Origin: Petrolisthes cinctipes
Taxonomy: Eukaryota; Arthropoda; Malacostraca; Decapoda; Porcellanidae
DNA: 64,000 bases
Direction: 5' to 3'
Assembly (NCBI GenBank): GCA_033782935.1
Contig: JAWQEG010000279.1
Coordinates: 1,326,001-1,390,000 of the forward strand
Below, in pieces: positions 55,901 to 64,000 of the stretch; within the stretch, counting starts at the first letter, position 1, and each line of letters begins with the position of its first letter. A program made the translations under genes and the position numbers. The notes under the pieces are model-generated. The model saw only the letters and a program-made list of their open reading frames with translations. It was not told the DNA's origin and made no database searches.

Positions 55901-57735
55901 TGATATATAAACTGGTACAGAAGATGCATGCACATATCGACTTTTGTGCACCTAAAATATCGAGTTTGAGCATGTTTTGAGCCTATATTTTGAAAACATT
56001 CTAGCACTGAGTAGGCATGTACAGATCGCTTCTGGGACCCAAAAATATCGAATTTTCGGGTGTTTAGGGCCAGAATTTGAGATATAAACGGGTACAGAAG
56101 ATGCATGCACATATCGACTTTTGGGCACCTAAAAGATCGATTTTCAGTGTGTTTTTGGCCTGTATTTTGAAAATACTTTAACACGGAGTAGGCATGTACA
56201 GATTGCATCTGGGACCCCTAAATATCGAATTTTCGGGTGTTTTGGGCCTGAATTTGAGATATCGCCTTTGCGCACCTGAAATATCGATTTTTAGCATATT
56301 TTGAGCCTATATTTTGAAATAATTCTAGCACTGAGTAGGCATGTACAGATCGCTTCTGGGACCCCAAAATATCGAATTTTCGGGTGTTTTGAGCTTGAAT
56401 TTGAGATATAAACGAGTACAGAAGATGCATGCACATATCGACTTTTGGGCACCTAAAATATCGATTTTGAGCATGTTTTGAGCCTATATTTTGAAAACAT
56501 TCTAGCACGGAGTAGGCATGTACAGATCGCTTCTGGGACCCCAAAATATCGAATTTTCAGGTGTTTAGGGCCAGAATTTGAGATATAAACGGGTACAGAA
56601 GATGCATGCACATATCGACTTTTGGGCACCTAAAAGATCGATTTTCAGTATGTTTTTGGCCTGTAATTTGACAATACTCTAACACCGAGTAGGCATGTAC
56701 AGATTGCTTCTGGGACCCCTAAATATCGAATTTTTGGGTGTTTTGCGACTGAATTTGAGATATCGACTTTTTGGCACCTAAAATGTCGATTTTTAGCATG
56801 TTTTTAGTCTATATTTTGAGAATATTCTAGCATTGAGTAGGCATGTACAGATTGCTTCTGGGACCCCAAAATATTTAATTTTCGGGTGTTTTGAGCCTGT
56901 ATTTGAGATATAAACGGGTACAGAAAAATATTGACTTTGGGCATCTAAAATATCGATTTTCAGCATGTTTTGGGCCTGTATTTTGAAAATACTCTAACAC
57001 GGAGTAGGCATGCACAGATCGCTTCTGGGACCCCAAATATCGAATTTTCGGGTGTTTTGGGTCTGAATTTGAGATATCGCCTTTACGCACCTGAAATATC
57101 GATTTTTAGCATGTTTTTAGCCTATATTTTGAAATAATTCTAGCACTGAGTAGGCATGTACAGATCGCTTCTGGGACCCCAAAATATCGAATTTTCGGGT
57201 GTTTTGAGCTTGAATTTGAGATATAAACGAGTACAGAAGATGCATGCACATATCGACTTTTGGTCACCTGTAATATCGATTTTGAACATGTTTTAAACCT
57301 ATATTTTGAAAACATTCTAGCACGGAGTAGGCATGTACAGATCGCTTCTGGGACCCCAAAATATCGAATTTTCGGGTGTTTAGGGCCAGAATTTGAGATA
57401 TAAACGGGTACAGAAGATACATGCACATATCGACTTTTGGGCATCTAAAAGATCGATTTTCAGTATGTTTTTGGCCTGTATTTTGAAAATACTCTAACAC
57501 CGAGTAGGTATGTACAGATCGCTTCTGGGACCCCTAAATATCGAATTTTTGGGTGTTTTGGGACTGAATTTGAGATATCGACTTTTTGGCACCTAAAATG
57601 TCGATTTTTAGCATGTTTATAGCCTATATTTTGAAATTTTTTTATCACTGAGTAGGCATGTACAGATTGCTTCTGGGACCCCAAAATATTGAATTTTCGG
57701 GTGTTTTGTGCCTGTATTTGAGATATAAACGGGTA
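43921..57735 (+). repeat. Diverged, HOR-poor satellite flank
   Basis: Monomers are still head-to-tail but differ more from each other, and the regular 501-bp order is lost. Starts at 45071, 45247, 45424, 45571, 45748, 45896, 46072, 46249, 46426, 46603, 46780 and 46928 give spacings 176, 177, 147, 177, 148, 176, 177, 177, 177, 177 and 148. Runs of long monomers are common. A 147-bp short subfamily with CGCCTTTACGCACC, a 9-bp-deleted long form, and a form with ATGCCGAAGTTGCGG appear only in this part and beyond the LINE. The boundary is gradual, and 43.9-45 kb is transitional. Confidence 0.85.
50820..55770 (+). repeat. Interleaved block duplications in the diverged flank (offsets 2367, 2394 and 2542 bp)
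   Basis: About 50.85-51.3 kb matches 53.2-53.65 kb at 2367 bp (GATTTTTTGCATG; CATCTTAAATATCG; GGGTTCAGAAAAATATTGTC). About 51.6-52.84 kb matches 54.0-55.23 kb at 2394 bp (GGCAGGTACAGATC; CTTCTTGGACCCC; CATCGAGTTTGAG; GAGTACCGAAG). About 53.0-53.25 kb matches 55.55-55.8 kb at 2542 bp (CGACCTTTTGGCCCC). Even without HOR order, local block duplication is active here. Confidence 0.75.
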
Positions 57736-57758
57736 TATCCCCCCAAAATTACACAAAT
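57736..57758 (+). other. Short LINE 5' leader
   Basis: These 23 nt, containing a run of six C, lie between the last satellite base and the ATG. They are not satellite-like. They are too short to contain the internal promoter of a typical LINE 5' UTR, which is one reason to suspect 5' truncation. Confidence 0.6.
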
Positions 57759-60719
57759 ATGAAAGGAATTAAAAATCAAGCCTCGGAGGCCCCTGGGGAT
57801 GGGTCAATAAACTCCCCTCGGCCTGGACCCTTTGTTGACGACCCCCTGAGATGCCCTGGACCATTGTCTGACTCACTCTTTATCAACTTTTGCAACATTC
57901 GTGGTCTTTCCTCTAACTTCTCTTCTGTTGAACACCACCTCTTCTCTGCTAAACCTCATCTTCTCTTCCTCACCGAGACCCAGATCTCAGCATCAACTGA
58001 CAGCAACCCCTACTCTGTCTCTTACTTTCTCTATCCTCAGTTTCGTGCCAAAGGCGGCTGTTGCGTATACGTACGCAACGACCTCACTTGTTCTCGTGTT
58101 CCCGAACTAGACTCTTCTGAATTCTCAACCATCTGGCTTCGGCTAACCTGTTACTCTCAAACTAAATACATCTGTGCTGTATATCTCTCTCCTAACTCTA
58201 CTGACTATCCAAAATTCTTTGACTATCTTACCTCAAAAGTGGAACACATTCTATCCCATTCTCCTTTCTCAGAAATCTCCATTTTAGGAGATTTCAACGT
58301 TCACCACCGCCTTTGGCTCTCATCTCCCTTCACTGATCCACCTGGTGAACAAGCCTTCATCTTTTCTATCCTCAACGACCTTGAGCAGTTAATTCAGTAC
58401 CCTACCCGTATTCCAGACCGCCTTGGAGATCAGCCCAATATTCTTGATTTATTCCTAACCTCTCATCCTTCTGCTTATACTGTTGAACTTTTCTCTCCTT
58501 TGGGCTCCTCCGATCACAATCTTATTTCAGTATCCTGTCCTATCGCTCCAATAAAACCTTTAGACCCTCCCAGGAAGCGGCGTCTGTGGCATTACAGCGC
58601 TGCCAACTGGGATGATCTGAGGCAATACTTTAATGATTTCCCATGGAATGATTTTTGCTTTCGTGGCCGGGGTCCCTCTGAGTGTGCTGGACGCATCACA
58701 GAGGTGATCCTCTCGGGCATGGAGGCATACATTCCATATTCTTTCCCTCTTACTAATTCACGAAACTCTTGGTTTAATCACGCTTGTTCTACTGCTGTCC
58801 ACAACAAGGAGGAAGCTTTCAGACGGTATCGACGCCTTCAAACTGATGAATCTCGTGCTCTGTATATTTCTGCCCGGAATCGTGCCAAATCTGTTCTCAG
58901 ACTAGCCAAAAAATCCTTCATCCGTGCCAAGTGCAATGATCTGTCCAACTCTTCCACCTCTCGTTCTTTCTGGCATCTAGCCAAAAATCTCTCCAGTAAC
59001 TTTACTTCTTCCTCTTTCCCTCCTCTCATCCTTCCTGATGGAAATGTTGCCATCTCTTCACCTGATAAAGCTGAACTCTTCTCTCAAACCTTTGCCTTTA
59101 ACTCCACACTGGACGATTCCGGCTCTATTCCTCCAACTCCGCCCCCCTCTGACTTACTTATGCCTGTCATCAGAATCTCTTCAAAGGAAGTATATTCTGC
59201 CCTCTCTGGCCTTAACACTCGGAAGGCGTACGGGCCTGATGGGATTCCTCCTGTTGTTCTCAAGAACTGTGCTTCCGTACTGACACCCTGCCTAGGCAAA
59301 CTGTTCCGTCTATGTCTATCATTTAACACTTTTCCTTCTAGCTGGAAGTTTGCTCTGATCCAACCTGTTCCGAAGAAAGGTGACCGCTCCCAACCCTCCA
59401 ACTATCGCCCCATTGCTTTGACCTCATGTCTATCTAAAGTCTTCAAATCTGTTCTTAACTCCAAAATTCATAAGCACCTTATTTGTCACGACCTTCTTTC
59501 AGATCGTCAGTATGGTTTCCGTCAAGGACGCTCTACTGGCGATCTTCTATCCCTCCTTTCTGATTCATGGTCAACCTCTTTTCGGAACTTTGGTGAAACT
59601 TTTACTGTTGCCCTCGACATATCCAAAGCTTTTGATAGAGTCTGGCACAAAGCTTTAATCTCCAAACTGCCCTCATTCGGTTTCTATCCCTCTCTCTGCA
59701 CCTTTATCTCTGATTTCCTTTCTGGCCGGTCTATAGCTGCTGTTGTAGACGGTCACTGTTCTTCTTCCAAGTCTATTAATAGTGGTGTTCCTCAGGGTTC
59801 TGTTCTATCACCCACCCTCTTTCTCCTGTTCATTAATGACCTTCTTACCTGTACCTCTTCCCCTATCCACTCCTATGCTGATGATTCCACCCTTCACTAC
59901 TCCACTCACTATGACAACCGTCCATCCCAGCAGCTTCTCTCCACATCACGTGATGATGCAGTAGCACGCCTCACTTCTGATCTTTCCCTCATCTCTAACT
60001 GGGGCAGAGAGAACCTTGTTGTTTTTAATGCCTCAAAAACACAGTTCCTTCATCTTTCGACTCGTACTAATCTTCCTGATAACTATCCCCTCTCCTTCAA
60101 TGACACACAACTTAACCTTTCCCCCTCTCTTAATATTCTTGGAGTCTCTTTCTCTCATAATCTCTCTTGGAGAGATCACATTACCTCTCTTGCTAAAACC
60201 GCCTCAAAGAAGTTAGGTGTGCTGCGCAGATTCCGGGATTATTTCACCCCCTCACAGTTGCTGTCTCTGTACAGGGGTCTCATCCGCCCCTGTATGGAGT
60301 ATGGCTCTCATGTGTGGGGTGGTTCAACCTTCACAACACTCCTGGACAAGGTGGAATCAAAAGCTTTTCGTCTCATCAACTCTCCTCCTCTTACTGATTC
60401 ACTACAACCTCTCTCTCTTCGCCGCAATGTTGCATCACTTTCTCTCTTCTATCGCTACTACACTGGACATTGCTCTTCTGAACTCTCTCAATGTATGCTT
60501 CCTCCCCTCAGGAGAGCATGCAACACTCGTCAAGCCTCTCATTCTCACCCCTTTTCTGTCCAACTCCCTAATGCAAGAGTTAACCGGTACTCTCAGTCTT
60601 TCATATACACAACTGGTCAACTCTGGAACACTCTACCTTCATCCATCTTTCCACCATACTACGACTTATGTTCCTTCAAACGCAATGTATCTAGGCATCT
60701 CGAACGAAATTGGACATGA
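57759..60719 (+). CDS. LINE ORF2-type endonuclease/reverse transcriptase, 986 aa, intact
   Basis: This polyprotein would nick chromosomal DNA and copy the element RNA at the nick (target-primed reverse transcription). An apurinic-type endonuclease domain spans about residues 40-260: NFCNIRGL (43-50), TETQ with catalytic-type Glu73, VYLSPN (141-146), GDFN (177-180) and the terminal SDH (251-253). A reverse-transcriptase domain spans about 480-800: GPDGIPP (492-498), NYRPIALTS (548-556), [10 protein letters not shown] (584-593), LDISKAFD with Asp620 (619-626), [11 protein letters not shown] (675-685), YADD (706-709) and LGV (794-796). The C-terminal region has MEYGSHVW (846-853) and LWNTLP (955-960). 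No RNase H motif is visible. The first ATG is used; the endonuclease begins about 40 residues later, as expected for a complete ORF2. The stop TGA is at 60717-60719. All catalytic motifs are present with no frameshift or stop, so the copy looks young. The coding strand is pyrimidine-rich, unlike the satellite. Confidence 0.95.
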   Translation: MKGIKNQASEAPGDGSINSPRPGPFVDDPLRCPGPLSDSLFINFCNIRGLSSNFSSVEHHLFSAKPHLLFLTETQISASTDSNPYSVSYFLYPQFRAKGGCCVYVRNDLTCSRVPELDSSEFSTIWLRLTCYSQTKYICAVYLSPNSTDYPKFFDYLTSKVEHILSHSPFSEISILGDFNVHHRLWLSSPFTDPPGEQAFIFSILNDLEQLIQYPTRIPDRLGDQPNILDLFLTSHPSAYTVELFSPLGSSDHNLISVSCPIAPIKPLDPPRKRRLWHYSAANWDDLRQYFNDFPWNDFCFRGRGPSECAGRITEVILSGMEAYIPYSFPLTNSRNSWFNHACSTAVHNKEEAFRRYRRLQTDESRALYISARNRAKSVLRLAKKSFIRAKCNDLSNSSTSRSFWHLAKNLSSNFTSSSFPPLILPDGNVAISSPDKAELFSQTFAFNSTLDDSGSIPPTPPPSDLLMPVIRISSKEVYSALSGLNTRKAYGPDGIPPVVLKNCASVLTPCLGKLFRLCLSFNTFPSSWKFALIQPVPKKGDRSQPSNYRPIALTSCLSKVFKSVLNSKIHKHLICHDLLSDRQYGFRQGRSTGDLLSLLSDSWSTSFRNFGETFTVALDISKAFDRVWHKALISKLPSFGFYPSLCTFISDFLSGRSIAAVVDGHCSSSKSINSGVPQGSVLSPTLFLLFINDLLTCTSSPIHSYADDSTLHYSTHYDNRPSQQLLSTSRDDAVARLTSDLSLISNWGRENLVVFNASKTQFLHLSTRTNLPDNYPLSFNDTQLNLSPSLNILGVSFSHNLSWRDHITSLAKTASKKLGVLRRFRDYFTPSQLLSLYRGLIRPCMEYGSHVWGGSTFTTLLDKVESKAFRLINSPPLTDSLQPLSLRRNVASLSLFYRYYTGHCSSELSQCMLPPLRRACNTRQASHSHPFSVQLPNARVNRYSQSFIYTTGQLWNTLPSSIFPPYYDLCSFKRNVSRHLERNWT

Positions 60720-60804
60720 TTTTGGACACTTCCATTAATGACTATGCAGATGGGGACAGAGAGCGGGCCCGTGGCCTTTAGTCCCCATCTTTTTTTTAAT
60801 ATAG
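60720..60804 (+). other. LINE 3' UTR
   Basis: These 85 nt between the stop codon and the poly(A) tail contain the stem-loop at 60748-60790 followed by a T-rich stretch (eight T) and AATATAG. There is no canonical AATAAA signal, which is common for LINEs whose 3' end is set by RT recognition. Confidence 0.8.
60748..60790 (+). other. 3' UTR stem-loop, candidate RT recognition structure
   Basis: AGATGGGGAC (60748-60757) and GTCCCCATCT (60781-60790) are perfect inverted repeats giving a 10-bp stem with a 23-nt loop. Inside the loop, two GGCC tetranucleotides separated by CGT could add a short inner stem. Conserved 3' hairpins are required for template recognition in stringent-type LINEs such as eel UnaL2. 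That role here is inference from position and structure. Confidence 0.75.
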
Positions 60805-60828
60805 AAAAAAAAAAAAAAAAAAAAAAAA
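60805..60828 (+). other. LINE poly(A) tail, 24 nt
   Basis: Twenty-four consecutive A residues end exactly where satellite sequence resumes with CAGAAG. The tail is uninterrupted, which also suggests a recent insertion. Confidence 0.92.
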
Positions 60829-63800
60829 CAGAAGAATATTGACTTTGGGCATCTAAAATATCGATTTTCAGCATGTTTTGGGCCTGTATTTTGAAAATAC
60901 TCTAACATGGAGTAGGCATGTACAGATCGCTTCTGGGACCCCAAAATATCGAATTTTCGTGTGTTTTGAGCCTGAATTTGAGATATAAACGGGTACTGAA
61001 GATGCATGCACATACCGACTTTTGGGCACCTAAAACATCGATTTTGAGCATGTTTTGGGCCTGTATTTTGAAAATACTCTAACACGGAGTAGGCATGCAC
61101 AGATCGCTTCTGGGACCCCAAAATATCGAATTTTCGGGTGTCTTGGGTCTGAATTTGAGATATCGCCTTTACGCACCTAAAATATCGATTTTTAGCATGT
61201 TTTAAGCCTATATTTTGAAAATATTCTAGCACTGAGTAGGCATGTACAGATCGCTTCTGGGACCCCAAAATATCGAATTTTCGGGTGTTTTGAACTTGAA
61301 TTTGAGATATAAACGAGTACAGAAGATGCATGAACATATCGACTTTTGGGCACCTAAAATATCGATTTTAAGCATGTGTTGAGCCTATATTTTAAAAACA
61401 TTCTAGCACTGAGTAGGCATGTACAGATCGCTTCTGGGACCCATAAATATCGAATTTTCGGGTGTTTTGGGCCTTAATTTGAGATATCGACTTTTTGGCA
61501 CCTAAAATTTCGATTTTTAGCATGTTTTTAGCCTATATTTTGAAAATATTCTAGCACTGAGTATGCATGTACAGATTGCTTCTGGGACCGCAAAATATTG
61601 AATTTTCGGGTGTTTTGAGCCTGAATTTGAGATATAAACGGGTACAGAAGATACATGCACATATTGTCTTTGGGCATCTAAATTATCGATTTTCAGCATG
61701 TTTTGGGCGTGTATTTTGAAAATACTCTAACACGGAGTAGGCATGTACAGATCGCTTCTAGGACCCCAAAATATCGAATTTTCGGGTGTCTTGAGCCTGA
61801 ATTTAAAATATAAACGGGTACAGAAGATGCATGCACATATCCACTTTTGGGCACCTAAAACATCGATTTTTAACATGTTTTGGGCCTGTATCTTGAAAAT
61901 ACTCTAACACGGAGTAGGCATGTACAGATCGCTTCAGGGACCCCAAAATATCGAATTTTAGGGAGTTAAGGGCCAGAATTTAAGATATAAACGGGTACAG
62001 AAGATGCATGCACATATCGACTTTTGGGCAGATAAAAGATCGATTTTCAGTATGTTTTTGGTCTGTATTTTGAAAATACTCTAACACGGAGTAGGCATGT
62101 ACAGATCGCTTCTGGGACCCCTAAATATCGAATTTTCGGGTGTTTTGGGCCTTAATTTGAGATATCGCCTTTACGCACCTAAAATATCGATTTTTAACAT
62201 GTTTTGAGCCTATATTTTGAAAATATTCTAGCATTGAGTAGGCATGTACAGATCGCTTCCGGGACCCCAAAATATCGAATTTTCGGGTGTTTTGAACCTG
62301 AATTTGAGATATAAACGAGTACAGAAGATGCATGCACATATCGACTTTTGGGCACCTAAAATATCGATTTTGAGTATGTTTTTGGCCTGTATTTTGAAAA
62401 TACTCTAACACCGAGTAGGCATGTACAGATCGCTTCTGGGACCCCGAAATATCGAATTTTTGGGTGTTTTGGGACTGAATTTGAGATATCGACGTTTTGG
62501 CACCTAAAATGTCAATTTTTAGCATGTTTTTAGCCTATATTTTGAAAATATTTTAGCACTGAGTAGGCAGGTACAGATTGCTTCTGGGACCCCAAAATAT
62601 TGAATTTTCGGGTGTTTTGAGCCTGTATTTGAGATATAAACGGGTACAGAAGAATATTGACTTTGGGCATCTAAAATATCGATTTTCAGCATGTTTTGGG
62701 CCTGTATCTTAAAAATACTCTAACACGAAGTAGGCATGTACAGATCGCTTCTGGGACCCCAAAATATCGAATTTTTGGGTGTTTTGAGCTTGAATTTGAG
62801 ATATAAACGAGTACAGAAGATGCATGCACATATCGACTTTTGGGAACCTAAAATATCGATTTTGAGCATGTTTTGAGCCTATATTTTGAAAACATTCTAG
62901 CACGGAGTAGGCATGTACAGATCGCTTCTGGGACCCCAAAATATCGAATTTCCGGGTGTTAAGGGCCAGAATTTGAGATATAAACGGGTTCAGAAGATGC
63001 ATGCACATATCGACTTTTGGGCACCTAAAAGATCGATTTTCACTATGTTTTTGGCCTGTATTTTGAAAATACTCTAACACCGATTAGGCATGTACAGATC
63101 GCTTCTGGGACCCCTAAATATTAAATTTTTGGGTGTTTTGGGACTGAATTTGAGATATCGACTTTTTGGCATTTAAAATGTCGATTTTTAGCATGTTTTT
63201 AGCCTATATTTTGAAAATATTCCAACACTGAGTAGGCATGTTCAGATCGCTTCTGGGACCCCAAAATATCGAATTTTCGGGTGTTTTGAGCCTGAATTTG
63301 AGATATAAACGGGTACAGGAGATGCATGCACATATCGACTTTTGGGCACCTAAAACATCGATTTTGAGCATGTTTTGGGCCTATATTTTGAAAATATTCT
63401 AGCAATGAGTAGGCATGTACAGATCGCTTCTGGGACCCCAAAATATCGAATTTTCGGGTGTTTTGAGCTTGAATTTGAGATATAAACGAGTACAGAAGAT
63501 GCATGCACATATCGACTTTTGGGCAACTAAAATATCGATTTTGAGCATGTTTTGAGCCTATATTTTGAAAACATTCCAGCACTGAGTAGGCATGTACAGA
63601 TCGCTTCTGGGACCCCTAAATATCGAATTTTCGGGTGTTTTGGGCCTTAATTTGAGATATCGACTTTTTGGCACCTAAAATTTCGATTTTTAGCATGTTT
63701 TTAGCCTATATTTTGAAAATATTCTAGCACTGAGTAGGCATGTACAGATCGCTTCTGGGACCCAAAAATGCCGAAGTTGCGGGCGTTTAGGGCCAGAATG

Positions 63801-64000
63801 TGAGATATAAACGGGTACAGAAGATGCATGCACATATAGAATTTTGGGCACCTAAAAGATCGATTTTCAGTATGTTTTTGGCCTGTATTTTGAAAATACT
63901 TTAACACGGAGTAGGCATATACAGATCGCTTCTGGGACCCCTAAATATCGAATTTTCGGGTGTTTTGGGCCTGAATTTGAGATATCGACTTTACGCACCT
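60829..64000 (+). repeat. Satellite array, right part (diverged monomers)
   Basis: The same satellite resumes in the same orientation and continues to the window end. It contains the flank-specific forms: CGCCTTTACGCACC-type short monomers (near 61168, 62167 and truncated at the end), a 9-bp-deleted long monomer at about 62.65 kb, and ATGCCGAAGTTGCGG near 63769. No unique sequence or gene was found. Confidence 0.93.

Larger units (their letters stand above)
1..57735 (+). repeat. Head-to-tail satellite array, left part (148/176/177-bp monomers)
   Basis: Nearly every base belongs to a tandem repeat whose monomers can be phased on the recurring motif AGGCATGTAC. Measured starts at 41, 189, 365, 542, 690, 838, 1014, 1191, 1339, 1515 and 1692 give spacings of 148, 176, 177, 148, 148, 176, 177, 148, 176 and 177. 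All units I examined lie in the same orientation. Window length divided by a mean of about 167 bp gives roughly 360 monomers on both sides of the LINE. There is no unique DNA between monomers. The array runs off the left end of the window, so its full size is unknown. Confidence 0.97.
57736..60828 (+). mobile_element. LINE (non-LTR retrotransposon) with intact EN-RT ORF, 3' stem-loop and poly(A) tail
   Basis: This 3.09-kb block is unlike the satellite and has the hallmarks of a retroposed RNA copy: a single long ORF with AP-endonuclease and reverse-transcriptase motifs, a 3' UTR of about 85 nt with a hairpin, and 24 terminal A residues. The flanks GGGTA (57731-57735) and CAGAAGAATATTGAC (from 60829) together read as a normal 9-bp-deleted monomer such as the one at about 62.6 kb. 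No target-site duplication or target loss is therefore visible. No ORF1 is present. Only 23 nt lie between the satellite and the ORF start, so the copy is either 5'-truncated or belongs to a single-ORF family. The clade is unresolved: no RNase H domain is seen, which is compatible with Jockey- or CR1-group elements. Confidence 0.93.

Noticed and set aside
57635..57655. AAATTTTTTTATCACTG as a possible second insertion boundary
   Set aside because: It aligns base for base with the usual AAAATATTCTAGCACTG region with several substitutions and no length change worth a separate element.
1..57735. Regularly spaced repeats suggesting a CRISPR array
   Set aside because: The whole 148-177-bp unit is repeated, with no unique spacers and no cas genes. 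The context is eukaryotic.
143..57756. Numerous 60-200-codon minus-strand ORFs with recurring residues such as MLEYFQN and SVHAYSVLEYF
   Set aside because: They are frame readings of the satellite. Two overlapping frames are open at once, starts and stops are set by 148/176-bp frame shifts, and no promoter, splice or selection signal is visible.
57901..60738. Other ORFs within the LINE on both strands (for example 60217-60738 plus and 59084-59401 minus)
   Set aside because: They overlap the 986-codon ORF in other frames and show no recognisable domain. They are shadows.
57720..60845. Target-site duplication around the LINE
   Set aside because: Bases before 57736 (AAACGGGTA) do not recur after the poly(A) tail (CAGAAGAAT), and the flanks rejoin cleanly.
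60735..61337. 200-codon minus-strand ORF crossing the LINE tail
   Set aside because: It joins satellite frames to the antisense of poly(A), seen as a phenylalanine run, and to the LINE 3' UTR. It is a chance fusion.
1..64000. Telomeric repeats or subtelomere signature
   Set aside because: No runs of TTAGG or TTAGGG type were seen, so the array cannot be placed next to a telomere from this window.

Overview
The window is eukaryotic, non-genic DNA: one AT-rich tandem satellite array running head-to-tail in a single orientation over essentially all 64 kb, interrupted by one LINE (non-LTR retrotransposon) at about 57.74-60.83 kb. I see no host gene, tRNA, rRNA, CRISPR array or bacterial-type operon. 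The only convincing protein-coding sequence is the LINE endonuclease/reverse transcriptase. Its sequence style resembles LINEs abundant in arthropod, and in my recollection decapod crustacean, genomes. That host assignment is inference with low to moderate confidence.

Satellite structure. The basic monomer is about 177 bp (176/177). A short form of 148 bp lacks a 29-bp internal segment. Between 1 and about 44.4 kb the monomers are organised as short(148)-B(176)-C(177), a 501-bp trimer. Two trimer types, distinguished by diagnostic substitutions, tend to alternate, giving a 1002-bp six-monomer higher-order repeat (HOR); 5226-6227 is a clean example. On top of this are larger tandem or near-tandem duplications of multi-HOR blocks (about 1001, 1486, 1999, 2338, 3000 and 3182 bp and others), recognisable by shared private indels. 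From about 24 to 35.4 kb many B monomers carry a TA-expanded tract, giving 503-bp trimers.

Right side. From about 44.4 kb to the end the monomers are more diverged from each other and the regular 501/1002 order breaks down. New subfamilies appear: a 147-bp short form with CGCCTTTACGCACC, a form with ATGCCGAAGTTGCGG, and a 9-bp-deleted form. This looks like the edge of a homogenised core array. The LINE sits in this diverged zone, inside one 9-bp-deleted monomer. It has an uninterrupted 986-codon ORF with complete endonuclease and RT motifs, a 10-bp perfect stem-loop in its 3' UTR and a 24-nt poly(A) tail, and no target-site duplication.

Possible function. The HOR order, the dyad symmetry present in every monomer, the 148/177-bp lengths and the core-to-edge gradient are all features seen in centromeric or pericentromeric satellites. 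Nothing in the sequence proves centromere function.
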